Source of the DNA: a bacterium
GTDB taxonomy: Bacteria > UBA4055
Reading direction: 5' to 3'
Length of the DNA: 64,000 nt
Assembly (NCBI GenBank): GCA_029559475.1
Contig: JAKQBN010000076.1
Coordinates: forward strand, 20,172-84,171
The position numbers were made by a program, and so were the translations under genes. Of the stretch, positions 50,769 to 60,700 are shown piece after piece (positions within the stretch are counted from its first letter, which is position 1; every line of letters begins with the position of its first letter). Below the pieces are notes generated by a model that was not told where the DNA came from, made no database searches, and saw only the letters and a program-made list of their open reading frames with translations.

Positions 50769-51197
50769 TCATTTGCTCTTAATCGCTTCAACATTTTCAT
50801 CATGTTTCTGAAGTTCTTTAGCTTCCATTTCTTCAGCTTTTTTAAGCTGCTCACTAGCTTTTTTCTTCATTAGTCTGATTGATTTCATCTGATTTTCATG
50901 CCTTTTCGTTTCTCTTTCCAAAAGAGATTCTTTACTTTGCGGTTCTTTTTTGGAGGAAACTTTTGCTTTAACCTTACTTAGATCGGCTTTTTCAGGTTTT
51001 TCAGTTTTGATTTCTGCTTCTTCTTCTTCAAATCCTTCTGCTTCTTCCTCGACCGCAGCTCCTTCTTCAGCAACTCCGGTATCAGCCTTCACGCTGCCTC
51101 CTCTTCCTTCCCTCTGAGCATAACAATTCATCTCAGTCAGGGGAAGCAGAGCGGAAACGATAAGGATAATAAACATTCCTTTAATTGTTTTGAACAT
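50769..51197 (-). CDS. secreted highly charged low-complexity protein
   Basis: Signal peptide then Glu-rich and Lys/Glu coiled region; followed by a hairpin terminator. Confidence 0.55.
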   Translation of the reverse strand: MFKTIKGMFIILIVSALLPLTEMNCYAQREGRGGSVKADTGVAEEGAAVEEEAEGFEEEEAEIKTEKPEKADLSKVKAKVSSKKEPQSKESLLERETKRHENQMKSIRLMKKKASEQLKKAEEMEAKELQKHDENVEAIKSK

Positions 51198-51341
51198 TAT
51201 TACACCTCCGAATTAAATTGAACAAATATTAATATAATAGTTTCATTTTGCTAAATCAATATTAAAAAAATATATTTGCATGAAAGAACAAAACGGAGTT
51301 TGTTTAGTAGAAAACAAAAAAAATAAACAAGCTATGGTGAT

Positions 51342-52343
51342 ATGGAAAGAATAAAATACTTTAAACCCGAATACTTCAATCTGATGTGGCTGATAATCCC
51401 GATAATCATTCTGATGATCTTCGCCTACAGTAAAAGATTAATGAACATCAGAGAGTTCATTAATCCCCTTCTTCACAGCAGGATCATAGGATCTTTATCA
51501 AAAAGAAAGATCATAATAAAAAGGGTACTTCAAATATTAGTGCTTGCACTTATAATTTTCGCCTTAACCGGTCCTCAAATCGGTTCTAAACTTGTTAAAC
51601 TGAAGAGACAGGGGATCGATATAGTAGTTGCGGTCGATCTTTCAAAATCCATGCTTGCTGAAGATATCACTCCGAGCAGGCTGAAGAAAACAAAACACGA
51701 AGTGAAGAATTTTATTAATGAGCTTGACGGCGACAGAATCGGACTTGTAGGCTTCACTAGCAGGGCGTTCATTCAGTGTCCGCTTACTTCAGATTATGAT
51801 GCAGCTCTAATGTTTTTGGATCTTATGGATACATCGCTTCTTCCTCAGGACGGAACGTCGCTAGCTCAGGCTGTAAAAGTAGCCGGTACGGCTTTTTCCG
51901 ATAAAGACAAGAAGCATAAGCTGCTTATTGTTATTTCGGACGGAGAGGATCACGAGGCCGGAATATCTGAAGCGGTCGCTGAAGTTAAAGAAAAAGGCGT
52001 TGTGGTCTATACTATCGGAATAGGTTCAATTGAAGGTGTTCCGATCCCGGTCGGGAATGGATTTCTCAAGGATTCAGACGGTAAAACGGTTATTACAAAA
52101 TTGAATGAACTCGATCTAAAGAAAATAGCTTCTGAAGGGAACGGAAACTATTATTATTCTTCAACCGGCGAAGCTGAACTAAAAGAGATATTTACCGACA
52201 TCGGCAGGCTTGAAAAAAAAGAATACGACGAAAGAACATTTAAAGATTATGAGCACAGGTTTCAGCTAATACTTTTATTAGCGCTGACATTATTCTTTAT
52301 CGAAATTTTTATGAGTGAAAGCAGGAAGGAGATAACCGAATGA
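51342..52343 (+). CDS. vWA-domain membrane protein, BatA/BatB-like
   Basis: vWA MIDAS DLSKS; TM segments at both ends; DGEDHE. Confidence 0.88.
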   Translation: MERIKYFKPEYFNLMWLIIPIIILMIFAYSKRLMNIREFINPLLHSRIIGSLSKRKIIIKRVLQILVLALIIFALTGPQIGSKLVKLKRQGIDIVVAVDLSKSMLAEDITPSRLKKTKHEVKNFINELDGDRIGLVGFTSRAFIQCPLTSDYDAALMFLDLMDTSLLPQDGTSLAQAVKVAGTAFSDKDKKHKLLIVISDGEDHEAGISEAVAEVKEKGVVVYTIGIGSIEGVPIPVGNGFLKDSDGKTVITKLNELDLKKIASEGNGNYYYSSTGEAELKEIFTDIGRLEKKEYDERTFKDYEHRFQLILLLALTLFFIEIFMSESRKEITE

Positions 52344-53071
52344 AATACGCATTACTATTGTTAATATCGTCTTTTCTGAGCCTGAACGCCTTTACTTATC
52401 TCGACGCGAAAAGCGGTGAAAAAGAATATAAAAAGGGCAATTTTGAAGTTTCGGAGAAGAAATTCAACTCAGCGGCCGCTTCAAGCAAAGAAAAAGATCC
52501 CGTGCTTTTTTACAATCACGGCAATTCATTATTCCAGCAGAAAAAATATGATGATGCGATGAAGCAGTACGAGCAGGCTCTAGCTTCCGATGATAAGAAA
52601 CTAAAATCTCAGGTTAAGCATAACATGGGCAATACTCTGTTCATGCAGCAGAAACCTGAAGAAGCGCTCACATTTTATAAAGACGCAGTCAAGCTCGATC
52701 CTGACAATCGTGAAGCCGCTATCAATTATGAAATAGTCAGAAAACTTCTCGAACAACAACAGCAGCAGCAACAAAATCAGGATCAGAAAGAGAATAAAGA
52801 TCAGAAACAGGATCAGCAGCAGCAAAATCAACAACAGCAGGACCAGCAGAAGAAAGAAGACCAGAAACAACAGCAGCAGCAGGCTGATCAGCAGAAACAG
52901 GAACAGCAAAAGCAGGATCAGCAGCAGGCCAAGGAAGAAAAAGACAAGCTTTCAAAAGAAGAAGCTGAAAGACTCCTGCAGGCTTTGGAAAAAGATGAGG
53001 AAGACATTCAGAAGGAAGTCAAAAAAGCCCTGATCCAGAAAGAAAATTCTAATGTTAAGAAGAAATGGTAA
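52340..53071 (+). CDS. TPR protein with Gln-rich tail (BatC-like)
   Basis: Signal peptide, TPR repeats, Q/K/D-rich tract; overlaps the vWA gene by 4 nt (ATGA). Confidence 0.8.
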   Translation: MKYALLLLISSFLSLNAFTYLDAKSGEKEYKKGNFEVSEKKFNSAAASSKEKDPVLFYNHGNSLFQQKKYDDAMKQYEQALASDDKKLKSQVKHNMGNTLFMQQKPEEALTFYKDAVKLDPDNREAAINYEIVRKLLEQQQQQQQNQDQKENKDQKQDQQQQNQQQQDQQKKEDQKQQQQQADQQKQEQQKQDQQQAKEEKDKLSKEEAERLLQALEKDEEDIQKEVKKALIQKENSNVKKKW

Positions 53072-53074
53072 CTC

Positions 53075-53101
53075 TGTAAAGAAAACTTGATTTTCTTAAC
53101 A
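53075..53101. promoter_or_regulatory. palindromic operator-like site, copy 1 (TGTAAAGAAA-N7-TTTCTTAACA)
   Basis: tgtaaagaaaacttgattttcttaaca; extended arms 53070-53085 / 53091-53106 pair with one mismatch. Confidence 0.65.
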
Positions 53102-53114
53102 GAGTTTGTTATCT
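53087..53114 (+). promoter_or_regulatory. possible sigma70-type promoter for the Fic operon (TTGATT-N16-TTATCT)
   Basis: Hexamer match by eye; lies between and overlapping the palindromes. Confidence 0.4.
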
Positions 53115-53115
53115 T

Positions 53116-53142
53116 TGTAAAGAAATGTGCATTTTCTTATCA
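53116..53142. promoter_or_regulatory. palindromic operator-like site, copy 2 (TGTAAAGAAA-N7-TTTCTTATCA)
   Basis: tgtaaagaaatgtgcattttcttatca; same length and spacer length as copy 1, 41 bp downstream. Confidence 0.65.
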
Positions 53143-53156
53143 TAACATGAAGGTGT

Positions 53157-54218
53157 GTGATGGATAGGCTGCCTCTGAGCAAAGATATTGAAACAAAAAC
53201 AGTTGTTAAGAAACTGACTTTGGCGCATCGTGCCCTAGCTGAGCTGAAAGGCATCGTTTCGATAATTCCCAACGATATCATATTAATTAATACGCTCGGA
53301 ATTCAGGAAGCCAAAGACAGTTCCGCCATTGAGAATATTATTACTACCCATGATGATCTCTATAAAGCCGAACTAAACTTCGATAATTTTCAGGAACCTA
53401 ATACAAAAGAAGTACAGAGCTACATAGCAGCTTTAAAGAAAGGCTTTAGCCTTATATCTGAAAGCGGGATGCTGACAATAAATGATATTTTAGAAATTCA
53501 AAGCGTGCTCGAAAAGAACGATGCCGGTTTCAGAAAAGTTTCGGGAACAGTATTAAGAAATTCTACTACGGGCAAGATAATCTATACTCCTCCTCAGGAT
53601 TATAAGACCATACTTGATCTCATGTCCAACCTTGAAAGCTATATTAATAATGATTCTCTCTGCGGTTTAGATCCATTAGTCAAAGTCGCGGTCATTCATT
53701 ACCAGTTCGAAAGCATTCATCCATTCTATGACGGCAATGGAAGAACAGGCAGGATCATAAACATTCTGTATCTAGTCATGAAAGGACTTCTGGACATACC
53801 TGTTCTGTATCTGAGCAGATACATTATTGAGCGCAAAATGGAGTATTATAGGCTTTTACAGGAAGTCAGAGACACAGGCAACTGGGAAAACTGGCTGCTT
53901 TTCATTCTGGACGCCATAGAGCAGACTTCAAAAGAGACTATTGTTCTGATAAAGGACATTCACATAAACATGCTCGAGTTAAAGCATAAGATCAGAGCAG
54001 GATATAAATTCTACAGCCGGGAATTATTGAATAATCTGTTCAAGCATCCATACACAAAAATCGAATTTCTTGAAAATGATCTTGGCGTATCCCGAATTAC
54101 AGCGGCTAATTATCTCAATAAACTGGCGCAGGACGGCATCCTTAAAAAGGAGAAACTTAAAACCGGGAATTATTACGTTAACTGGAAGTTATTTGAGCTG
54201 CTGACGAGGAAGAGATAA
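53157..54218 (+). CDS. Fic-family protein (class II-like inhibitory motif) with C-terminal winged HTH
   Basis: HPFYDGNGRTGR Fic motif; upstream SSAIEN matching [ST]xxxE[GN]; C-terminal GVSRITAANYLNKLAQDGILKKEK. Confidence 0.94.
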   Translation: MMDRLPLSKDIETKTVVKKLTLAHRALAELKGIVSIIPNDIILINTLGIQEAKDSSAIENIITTHDDLYKAELNFDNFQEPNTKEVQSYIAALKKGFSLISESGMLTINDILEIQSVLEKNDAGFRKVSGTVLRNSTTGKIIYTPPQDYKTILDLMSNLESYINNDSLCGLDPLVKVAVIHYQFESIHPFYDGNGRTGRIINILYLVMKGLLDIPVLYLSRYIIERKMEYYRLLQEVRDTGNWENWLLFILDAIEQTSKETIVLIKDIHINMLELKHKIRAGYKFYSRELLNNLFKHPYTKIEFLENDLGVSRITAANYLNKLAQDGILKKEKLKTGNYYVNWKLFELLTRKR

Positions 54219-54219
54219 A

Positions 54220-55203
54220 ATGATCAAATTCTATTTGTTCACGATTTTAACTGCTTTATTGTTTTATGCTTGCAGCTATAAGAATTCTGAATTATATGAT
54301 AATAATACCAAATCAAGATTTCAGATAAGGTACGATTCATTGCATCAGGAAATTAAATTATATTCCGATCAGTTAATTAAATCCCCTAAAAACATTGATT
54401 TTCTCGTCAAACGAGCAATTGCATACCGTAGATCAGAATTTTTTTTTAAGGCTTTACAAGACATTAACAAAGCTATCGAATTAAGACCCGATTCTGCAGC
54501 TCTTTACAACGAAAGAGGTCTTATCAATTTCTTTTCTGAAAATTATGATGATGCTATATGTGATTACAAGAAAGCTATAAAAATCGATTCGAATTTTGTA
54601 AACGCATATATTAATCTTGGAGTTACATACGGATCAAAGCGAAACTTTAATTCAGGATTATATTTTCTTAATAAAGCAATAGAACTTGATTCTAATAATT
54701 ACGAAGCATTGGAGCATAGAGGTTGTTGTTATTACAACCTTTTTAATATAGACAATCATATTCAAAAAGCTATTAATGACTATAAGAAAGTAATTGAAAT
54801 CAAGCCGGATTACGCAATTGCATATTTTCACCTCGGATCAGCATATTTATTTAATTATCATTATCACGAAGCATTATCTTACTACGATAAAGCTATTGAA
54901 TTAGGTTTAGTTCATGAAGATTTGAAATATTATCATGACATTGTATCTAATGAGATAAATAAAGACAGAATCTATCACGAGAAAATTGATCAATATACTA
55001 ATACTATTAATTCAGATACAAATAACATTGATGCTTATTACGAAAGAGGAATGCTCTATTTTAAAAATTCAGATTTTCAGAAAGCATATGATGATTTAAT
55101 GAAGTATATAGAACTCAATAATAATGGAGATAAGTTAAAAGAAGCAGAAAAAATGTCTCGTTATATTAAATGCCTTATTGAAGAAGAAAATAATACTAAA
55201 TAA
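54220..55203 (+). CDS. TPR lipoprotein
   Basis: Lipobox LLFYACS; multiple TPR repeats; 1-nt gap after Fic. Confidence 0.82.
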   Translation: MIKFYLFTILTALLFYACSYKNSELYDNNTKSRFQIRYDSLHQEIKLYSDQLIKSPKNIDFLVKRAIAYRRSEFFFKALQDINKAIELRPDSAALYNERGLINFFSENYDDAICDYKKAIKIDSNFVNAYINLGVTYGSKRNFNSGLYFLNKAIELDSNNYEALEHRGCCYYNLFNIDNHIQKAINDYKKVIEIKPDYAIAYFHLGSAYLFNYHYHEALSYYDKAIELGLVHEDLKYYHDIVSNEINKDRIYHEKIDQYTNTINSDTNNIDAYYERGMLYFKNSDFQKAYDDLMKYIELNNNGDKLKEAEKMSRYIKCLIEEENNTK

Positions 55204-55219
55204 TGATTTTCTAATCCTT

Positions 55220-57694
55220 TTATTCCCCTCTCTGCATGCCTTCGAGCTTTAAAAGGAACGGGATCTCCTGATTCTCAGGGTTCGACACCTGAGCTTCGCG
55301 GAGCTTGTCCACATATCCCTGTAAATTACCGCTCATGGACTGTATCAGACCTTCAAGAACGAGTTTGGTAGTTTCTTTGTTTTTTGAAAGAAGAATATAA
55401 TCATCTATATTGTAGAAAACATCAGTATCTGTAATTTTGTTGAGAATAAAATCTGCGTTCACAGCCCAGTTTTCAGGCAGAAAGCATTTCATGTCAAAAA
55501 AATCCAGATAAGACCTGTCGTCGTAACATATCTCTGAATCTGAAGCGAGTCGGCTCAAAGCTTTACCATCAAGTATGAGATAAGAAGCAAGGCTGTACGG
55601 ATCATTGTAGAAATACACATCATTTATCTTCAGCGCTTTTTCTTTGAAATCCAGAAAATTTATCTTCAGCGGCTTTTTTGTTCCCGCTAATATCGTATGC
55701 GTATGGCCGATCCAGACTGTCGTATTTTCAAAAACAGAATTAAATGTTTTTAATATGCCCTTATATTCTTTTATCGTAAGCTTATGGATGGGCAGGTATT
55801 GAGTAACTATACCGTCATCAGTCAGATGGTCGTAGCATAACTGGAAATATTCTTTTGAATATAAAGCCCCTGATCCGAGAACCGGATGAGTGGGGTCGCT
55901 GGATATCAGGTCGTACTTCTCTTGTGATCTCTGAAGGTAACCTCTTCCGTCATCTCCGATTATTTTCAGTCTGGGATCGTTGACCACATTATTATTCAGA
56001 TCAATATAGTACTTCGCAGCGTCCTTGAGATCCTTCGCAAGCTCAATGCAGGTTACCGACTTAATCTCTTCATGCGAAAGTACGGTCGATGTTGTTACCC
56101 CTATGCCGAATCCGACAATAAGCGCGGTTTCAGGCACATCTGCGGTTAAAAAAGGAATATGCCCCAGTAGTTTGACAGCCTTGATCGCGTCGTATGAGCT
56201 TCCTATTACGGAGTTATTATTGAAATAAGTATAATTAGTGTTAGTTCTTTTATCTTTTCCGACAACAATGGTAGCTTCCACAGCTTCTTTGTAAAAAAGG
56301 ACTTCCCGTTCCTGCTGTGCGAATGAAGGTGGCATGATCCTCACTGTTCCGGTAAAAAGGGTTAAAAACAGTATTATCGAAATGACCGCGCCTGTTACAG
56401 CAGCCGTTCCGATGTTTTTCTCTTTTTTAAGATGTAATAGAACAGGCACTAAAGTGAGTACAAATGAGATCAGTATTAAAGATTTTACCGTTCCAATTTT
56501 CGGAATAAGAATAAATGCGGCCAAAAAAGAACCTATGAAAGCTCCGAGCGTGTTGATAAAGTAGATTCTTCCGAAACCGGATGAAATCTCTTCCTTTGAG
56601 TCTTTGTATAATCTGATCGAGTAAGTAAATATCAGCCCTGATAAGATCGCCTGAGGAAGAACTGTTAAGAGTGACAGGATTATCGGCGGAAGCAGTATCC
56701 ATGCTGCAGGCACAGTCAGTGCTTTATGAAGCGGAAGTATTACCAGCGCGGGTGCGTTTGCGAAAATGATAATTCCCGATGCGATAACTGCGCCCATAAT
56801 AAATACAAGTAAAAGAAGTGTTTTTTCCGGATCAAAATTCTTCGCCGACATTTTCTTAAAAATGAGGCTGCCGATAAAATACCCGAATATCGTTACTGAT
56901 ACGATAAGTGAAAATGTGTAGCTTGTGTTCGTAAGATAGATCTTAAATATTCTTAGCGTAACTATCTGAAATATCAGTCCGGTCATACCTGATATGAAGG
57001 CTATCAGCATGGCTGTTTTCGGATTTTCAGTAATTATCGTTTTGATCTTACTCTTAACTGTTTTTTTATCAGGATCTTCAGTTTTAAGATCGAAACTCTG
57101 TTTTCTGAATGATAACCATATCAGAATTGAAAGAAGAACATTTGATACTGTCATTGTATAAATACTATTTTCCATTCCTGCGTTTCCCAGAAGGTAAAAT
57201 CCCGCAAGAAGACCACCGAGTGCGCTTCCTATCGTGTCTGCCGCAAATGTATTTCCTATAGATTCACCTGAATTATTGCCGAGAGACACGAATATTCTGC
57301 TTACTGCAGGCATAATTCCGCCGATGAAAAAAGATGAAAGAAAAACAACAGTCAGCGAGTAAAGATACACATAAAGCTCAGAACTACCGGCTTTATAAAT
57401 ATCCGGTATCTGATCAAGAAATTTATAAGCCATGAAATTTATTACGGCTAAGAAAAGCAATAATAAAGCCAGATGCTTCGATGGATCCTTTACGGTCTGG
57501 GATTTTTTTCCCAGAATGAACGAACCTGCAGCAAGTCCGGCCATATACGCAGATATAACTATCGTTGAAGCATAAACGGTAGATCCGAGATAAAGAGCGA
57601 GCATCCTGTCCCAGATAACTTCATATACAAGAAAAGAAACGCTGGCCAGAAAAAGGGCCAGCGTTAACATTATTTTTTTATTTATTACAGCCAA
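55220..57694 (-). CDS. fused MFS-like / spermidine synthase-like protein
   Basis: N-terminal multi-TM; C-terminal VGFGIGVTTSTVLSHEEIKSVTCIEL and KYDLISSDPTHPVLGSGALYSKEYF. Confidence 0.85.
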   Translation of the reverse strand: MAVINKKIMLTLALFLASVSFLVYEVIWDRMLALYLGSTVYASTIVISAYMAGLAAGSFILGKKSQTVKDPSKHLALLLLFLAVINFMAYKFLDQIPDIYKAGSSELYVYLYSLTVVFLSSFFIGGIMPAVSRIFVSLGNNSGESIGNTFAADTIGSALGGLLAGFYLLGNAGMENSIYTMTVSNVLLSILIWLSFRKQSFDLKTEDPDKKTVKSKIKTIITENPKTAMLIAFISGMTGLIFQIVTLRIFKIYLTNTSYTFSLIVSVTIFGYFIGSLIFKKMSAKNFDPEKTLLLLVFIMGAVIASGIIIFANAPALVILPLHKALTVPAAWILLPPIILSLLTVLPQAILSGLIFTYSIRLYKDSKEEISSGFGRIYFINTLGAFIGSFLAAFILIPKIGTVKSLILISFVLTLVPVLLHLKKEKNIGTAAVTGAVISIILFLTLFTGTVRIMPPSFAQQEREVLFYKEAVEATIVVGKDKRTNTNYTYFNNNSVIGSSYDAIKAVKLLGHIPFLTADVPETALIVGFGIGVTTSTVLSHEEIKSVTCIELAKDLKDAAKYYIDLNNNVVNDPRLKIIGDDGRGYLQRSQEKYDLISSDPTHPVLGSGALYSKEYFQLCYDHLTDDGIVTQYLPIHKLTIKEYKGILKTFNSVFENTTVWIGHTHTILAGTKKPLKINFLDFKEKALKINDVYFYNDPYSLASYLILDGKALSRLASDSEICYDDRSYLDFFDMKCFLPENWAVNADFILNKITDTDVFYNIDDYILLSKNKETTKLVLEGLIQSMSGNLQGYVDKLREAQVSNPENQEIPFLLKLEGMQRGE

Positions 57695-57711
57695 ACATTT
57701 TTCCTTTCAGA

Positions 57712-60700
57712 TCATTTTGCATTATCCGCTGTAATATAATAGAAATATTTGTTTCCTGAAAGAATATTCGTATCCTGCCAGCTGTTCGTTGCAGATGTGT
57801 CTACCTGAGCGAATCCTGAATAGGGTTCTGTCGAACGGTAGATCCTGTAGATTGCTGCACCTGCTACCGTATCCCATCCCAGATCAACCTGAGTTGTTGT
57901 TGCGCTGATTACGATCACGTTCGCCGGAGCTGTCAGAGGAGCTGAAACAACAAACTCGACCGGAAGGACTTTATTCGGTTCGTCAGGATCGTTCGATGCT
58001 ATGGAAATGTTCGCATTATATGTACCTGCCGACAGTCCTGCTGCATCACAGGTGTAGCTGATATTGTTGTTTCCTGTAGGGGTTACGGTCCCAGTCAGCG
58101 GGCTGGTTATCGAAAGCCATGTATATACAACGATCTCAGGCCCTGATACGGCAATATTGTCAATTATCCACGAATCTCCCGAATTCTTCCTCATGTTCCC
58201 TGTAAATCTAATCTGCATATTAGCTGCAATGTCAGGTAAGGCGATCAACTGGCTTTCTGAGGTTGACGCAGAAGCTGAATATATTTCCACCCATCCGGTT
58301 CCGTTAAAATATTCGACTTTCGCAGTACTCAATCCGGCTGTAGTAAACGCCTGAGTGAAAGATAAATTCAAAGAGGTGCATACGGTTCCGTCAAATGAAT
58401 TTGAAGTGAGTATTCCGAAATCTGTCGATGTTGTTGAATTAAGAACAGCCTGACCGCCTGATACTGACCATGTAAGAGCTCCGCTGTTTGTATATGCTCC
58501 CAGTCCGGATGTAAAGTCATTTGTATGAACAGAAATATCTGTTTTCTTGACGGCATAATCCTTGGTTATTGTATAGTTCAGGTCTGCTTCACCCGTGTTT
58601 CCAATTCCGAACGAATCCGATACTGCAGCTTCAGGAGCTGCGGTCTTGCTTATCGATGCTGCTGACAGCGTAATATTAGCCGGTAAAGAAGCAGATACAT
58701 TAAAGGTAACAGGTATCGTAACAGGATTCTCATCACCGTCATTGTTCGTTATTATTATATCGGCCGTATAAGTACCTAAGTCAAGACCGGCTGCGCTGCA
58801 TGTGGCAGTGATCAGCTCGGAAGGCTTTGCGGATCCTGCGATGACACCTGAAGTTTTATTGAGAGTAAGCCATTCCGGAGTAGCCTGGAACTGGATCGCG
58901 AGATTGTTTTTCAGGTAAGCTGCGTTATATACAATCTGAGATCCTACCGATCCGGCGGCATTTTCGATACCGACAGTGCATTCGTTCAATATTCCGTTCA
59001 TCTGCTTATACTGATAGACTATTTTTCCGCTCGCGTAAATTATTATCTCGAAAGTGTTCGTATTCGTTGTACCGTAATCGACTATCGCGTTATATTCAAT
59101 AATGAATCTTGAATTCGCAGAATCATAATAGTAATACACATCACCGCTTGATGCCGATGCGCAGTTAAGATCGTCCCAGAAGGCAGCCAGCAGAGCGTTG
59201 GGAGCTGCAGTTCCGGGTATTGCCGCATTGGTCGCAGTCAGTGAAGTCCCTGTGAATATCACACCCCCGTTATCGCCTATGATCAGGCTTGTATAATCGG
59301 TGCCGTAGAAATTAAAGGTCATGCCCATGTTGATAGTTCCTGAAACACCGTCGTCAGCTAATGTAACTGCTGTTCCGAGCGAAGATATTTCAACCCAGCT
59401 GAATACCGGTCCTCCGGTCTCGTCGGAGTCTTTCCATTTATAGCCGTATGCGTCAGGTCCGCCTGATGCTTTTACATCTTTTCCGCTTGTATAATTTACT
59501 GAAGCGCTGTAAATAAGATTTCCGGCTCCAGTGTTCTCGATCGTAAAATTCCTTGCTGCAGAACCTTCGGGAAGCGCGCCCGCAGTTATTGACGCAACAT
59601 TAAGACCTATTTCAGGCACAGCCCCTGCTCCGGTCACAGCAATATTTTCCAAAGGATGGGCGGGATCGGATGAAGTGACCGTTATATTGCCGTTATAGTT
59701 CTGAGCTGCAGCAGGCTCGAAAATCAGGTTGAAATTTTTAGAGCAGTTCGGGCCCACCATATAATTCAGAACGTTCTTAATATCTTTTACTTCACATTTA
59801 GCTGCTTCGGAGACTGTATATCCTGCTATTGTAGTGATGCTTCCGCTGATGGTCTGTTCTGAATGCGAATTCGTGATGGTGAAAGACCTTGTGCTGTCCG
59901 TACATACAGTGACGGTTCCGTAACTGATCGAATTAGAACTCAGTCCGAATGTTCCTCCCAGGTTATAGGCAACTGTAAATGTAACAGGAAGTGTTTTAGT
60001 GGCTTCATCAGGATCGTTAGAACCTATGATAATCTCGGCAGTATATACACCGAGTTCAAGTCCTGCAGCGCTGCAGGTTGCAGTGATCTGCGAGCTTCCT
60101 GTTCCGTTTATCGTTCCTGAAGTCGAATTCAGGCTCAGCCATTCCGGAGTAGCCTGGAACTGGATCGCGAAATTATTCTTGAGATAAGCGGTGTTGTAAG
60201 TTACGAGCGAACCTACCGTTCCTGCAGAATTCTCGATACCTACGGTACAGCTTGTCAAAGATCCGTTCATGGTTTTGTACTGGAACACTATCCTTCCATT
60301 CTCATACAGAAGAACCTGGAAAGTATTAGTTGTCGAGTTGGAATAATTGACGATCGAATTGTATTCGACTATGAATCTTGCATTTGCCGTATCGTGATAA
60401 TAATAAACGTCTCCGCTTGAAGCGGAGCCGCAGTCAAGATCGTCCCAGTAGGGTGAGATTATCGCGTTCGCTGTAGCTGAGTTCGGTATCGTCACGTTAG
60501 TATAAGGCACGCTTTCAGCGTTAAAGGTAAGGGTTCCGTTGTCTGCGATGTAAATTGAAGTATAGTCCGTTCCATAGAAACTGAACGTCATTCCCATGCT
60601 GATCGCAGAAGATTCAGCTTCGTCTATTAAAGAAACTACGGTACCGATGGATGATATCTCTACCCAGTTATAAACAGGTCCGCCAATCTCATCCGAATCT

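Noticed and set aside
51299-51330. Inverted repeat TTGTTTA...TAAACAA upstream of the vWA gene
   Set aside because: Only 7 bp with a 17-nt A-rich loop; expected by chance in such AT-rich DNA
52601-52955. Minus-strand ORFs (102 and 72 aa) opposite the Gln-rich region
   Set aside because: Composition artefacts of CAG/CAA repeats read in reverse (poly-Leu, Ala/Val/Asp); no RBS or homology
53070-53106. Copy 1 palindrome as a plain terminator for the BatC-like gene
   Set aside because: Stem is AT-rich with no U-tract, and the core motif is repeated 41 bp downstream without the extended arms, which fits an operator better; not fully excluded
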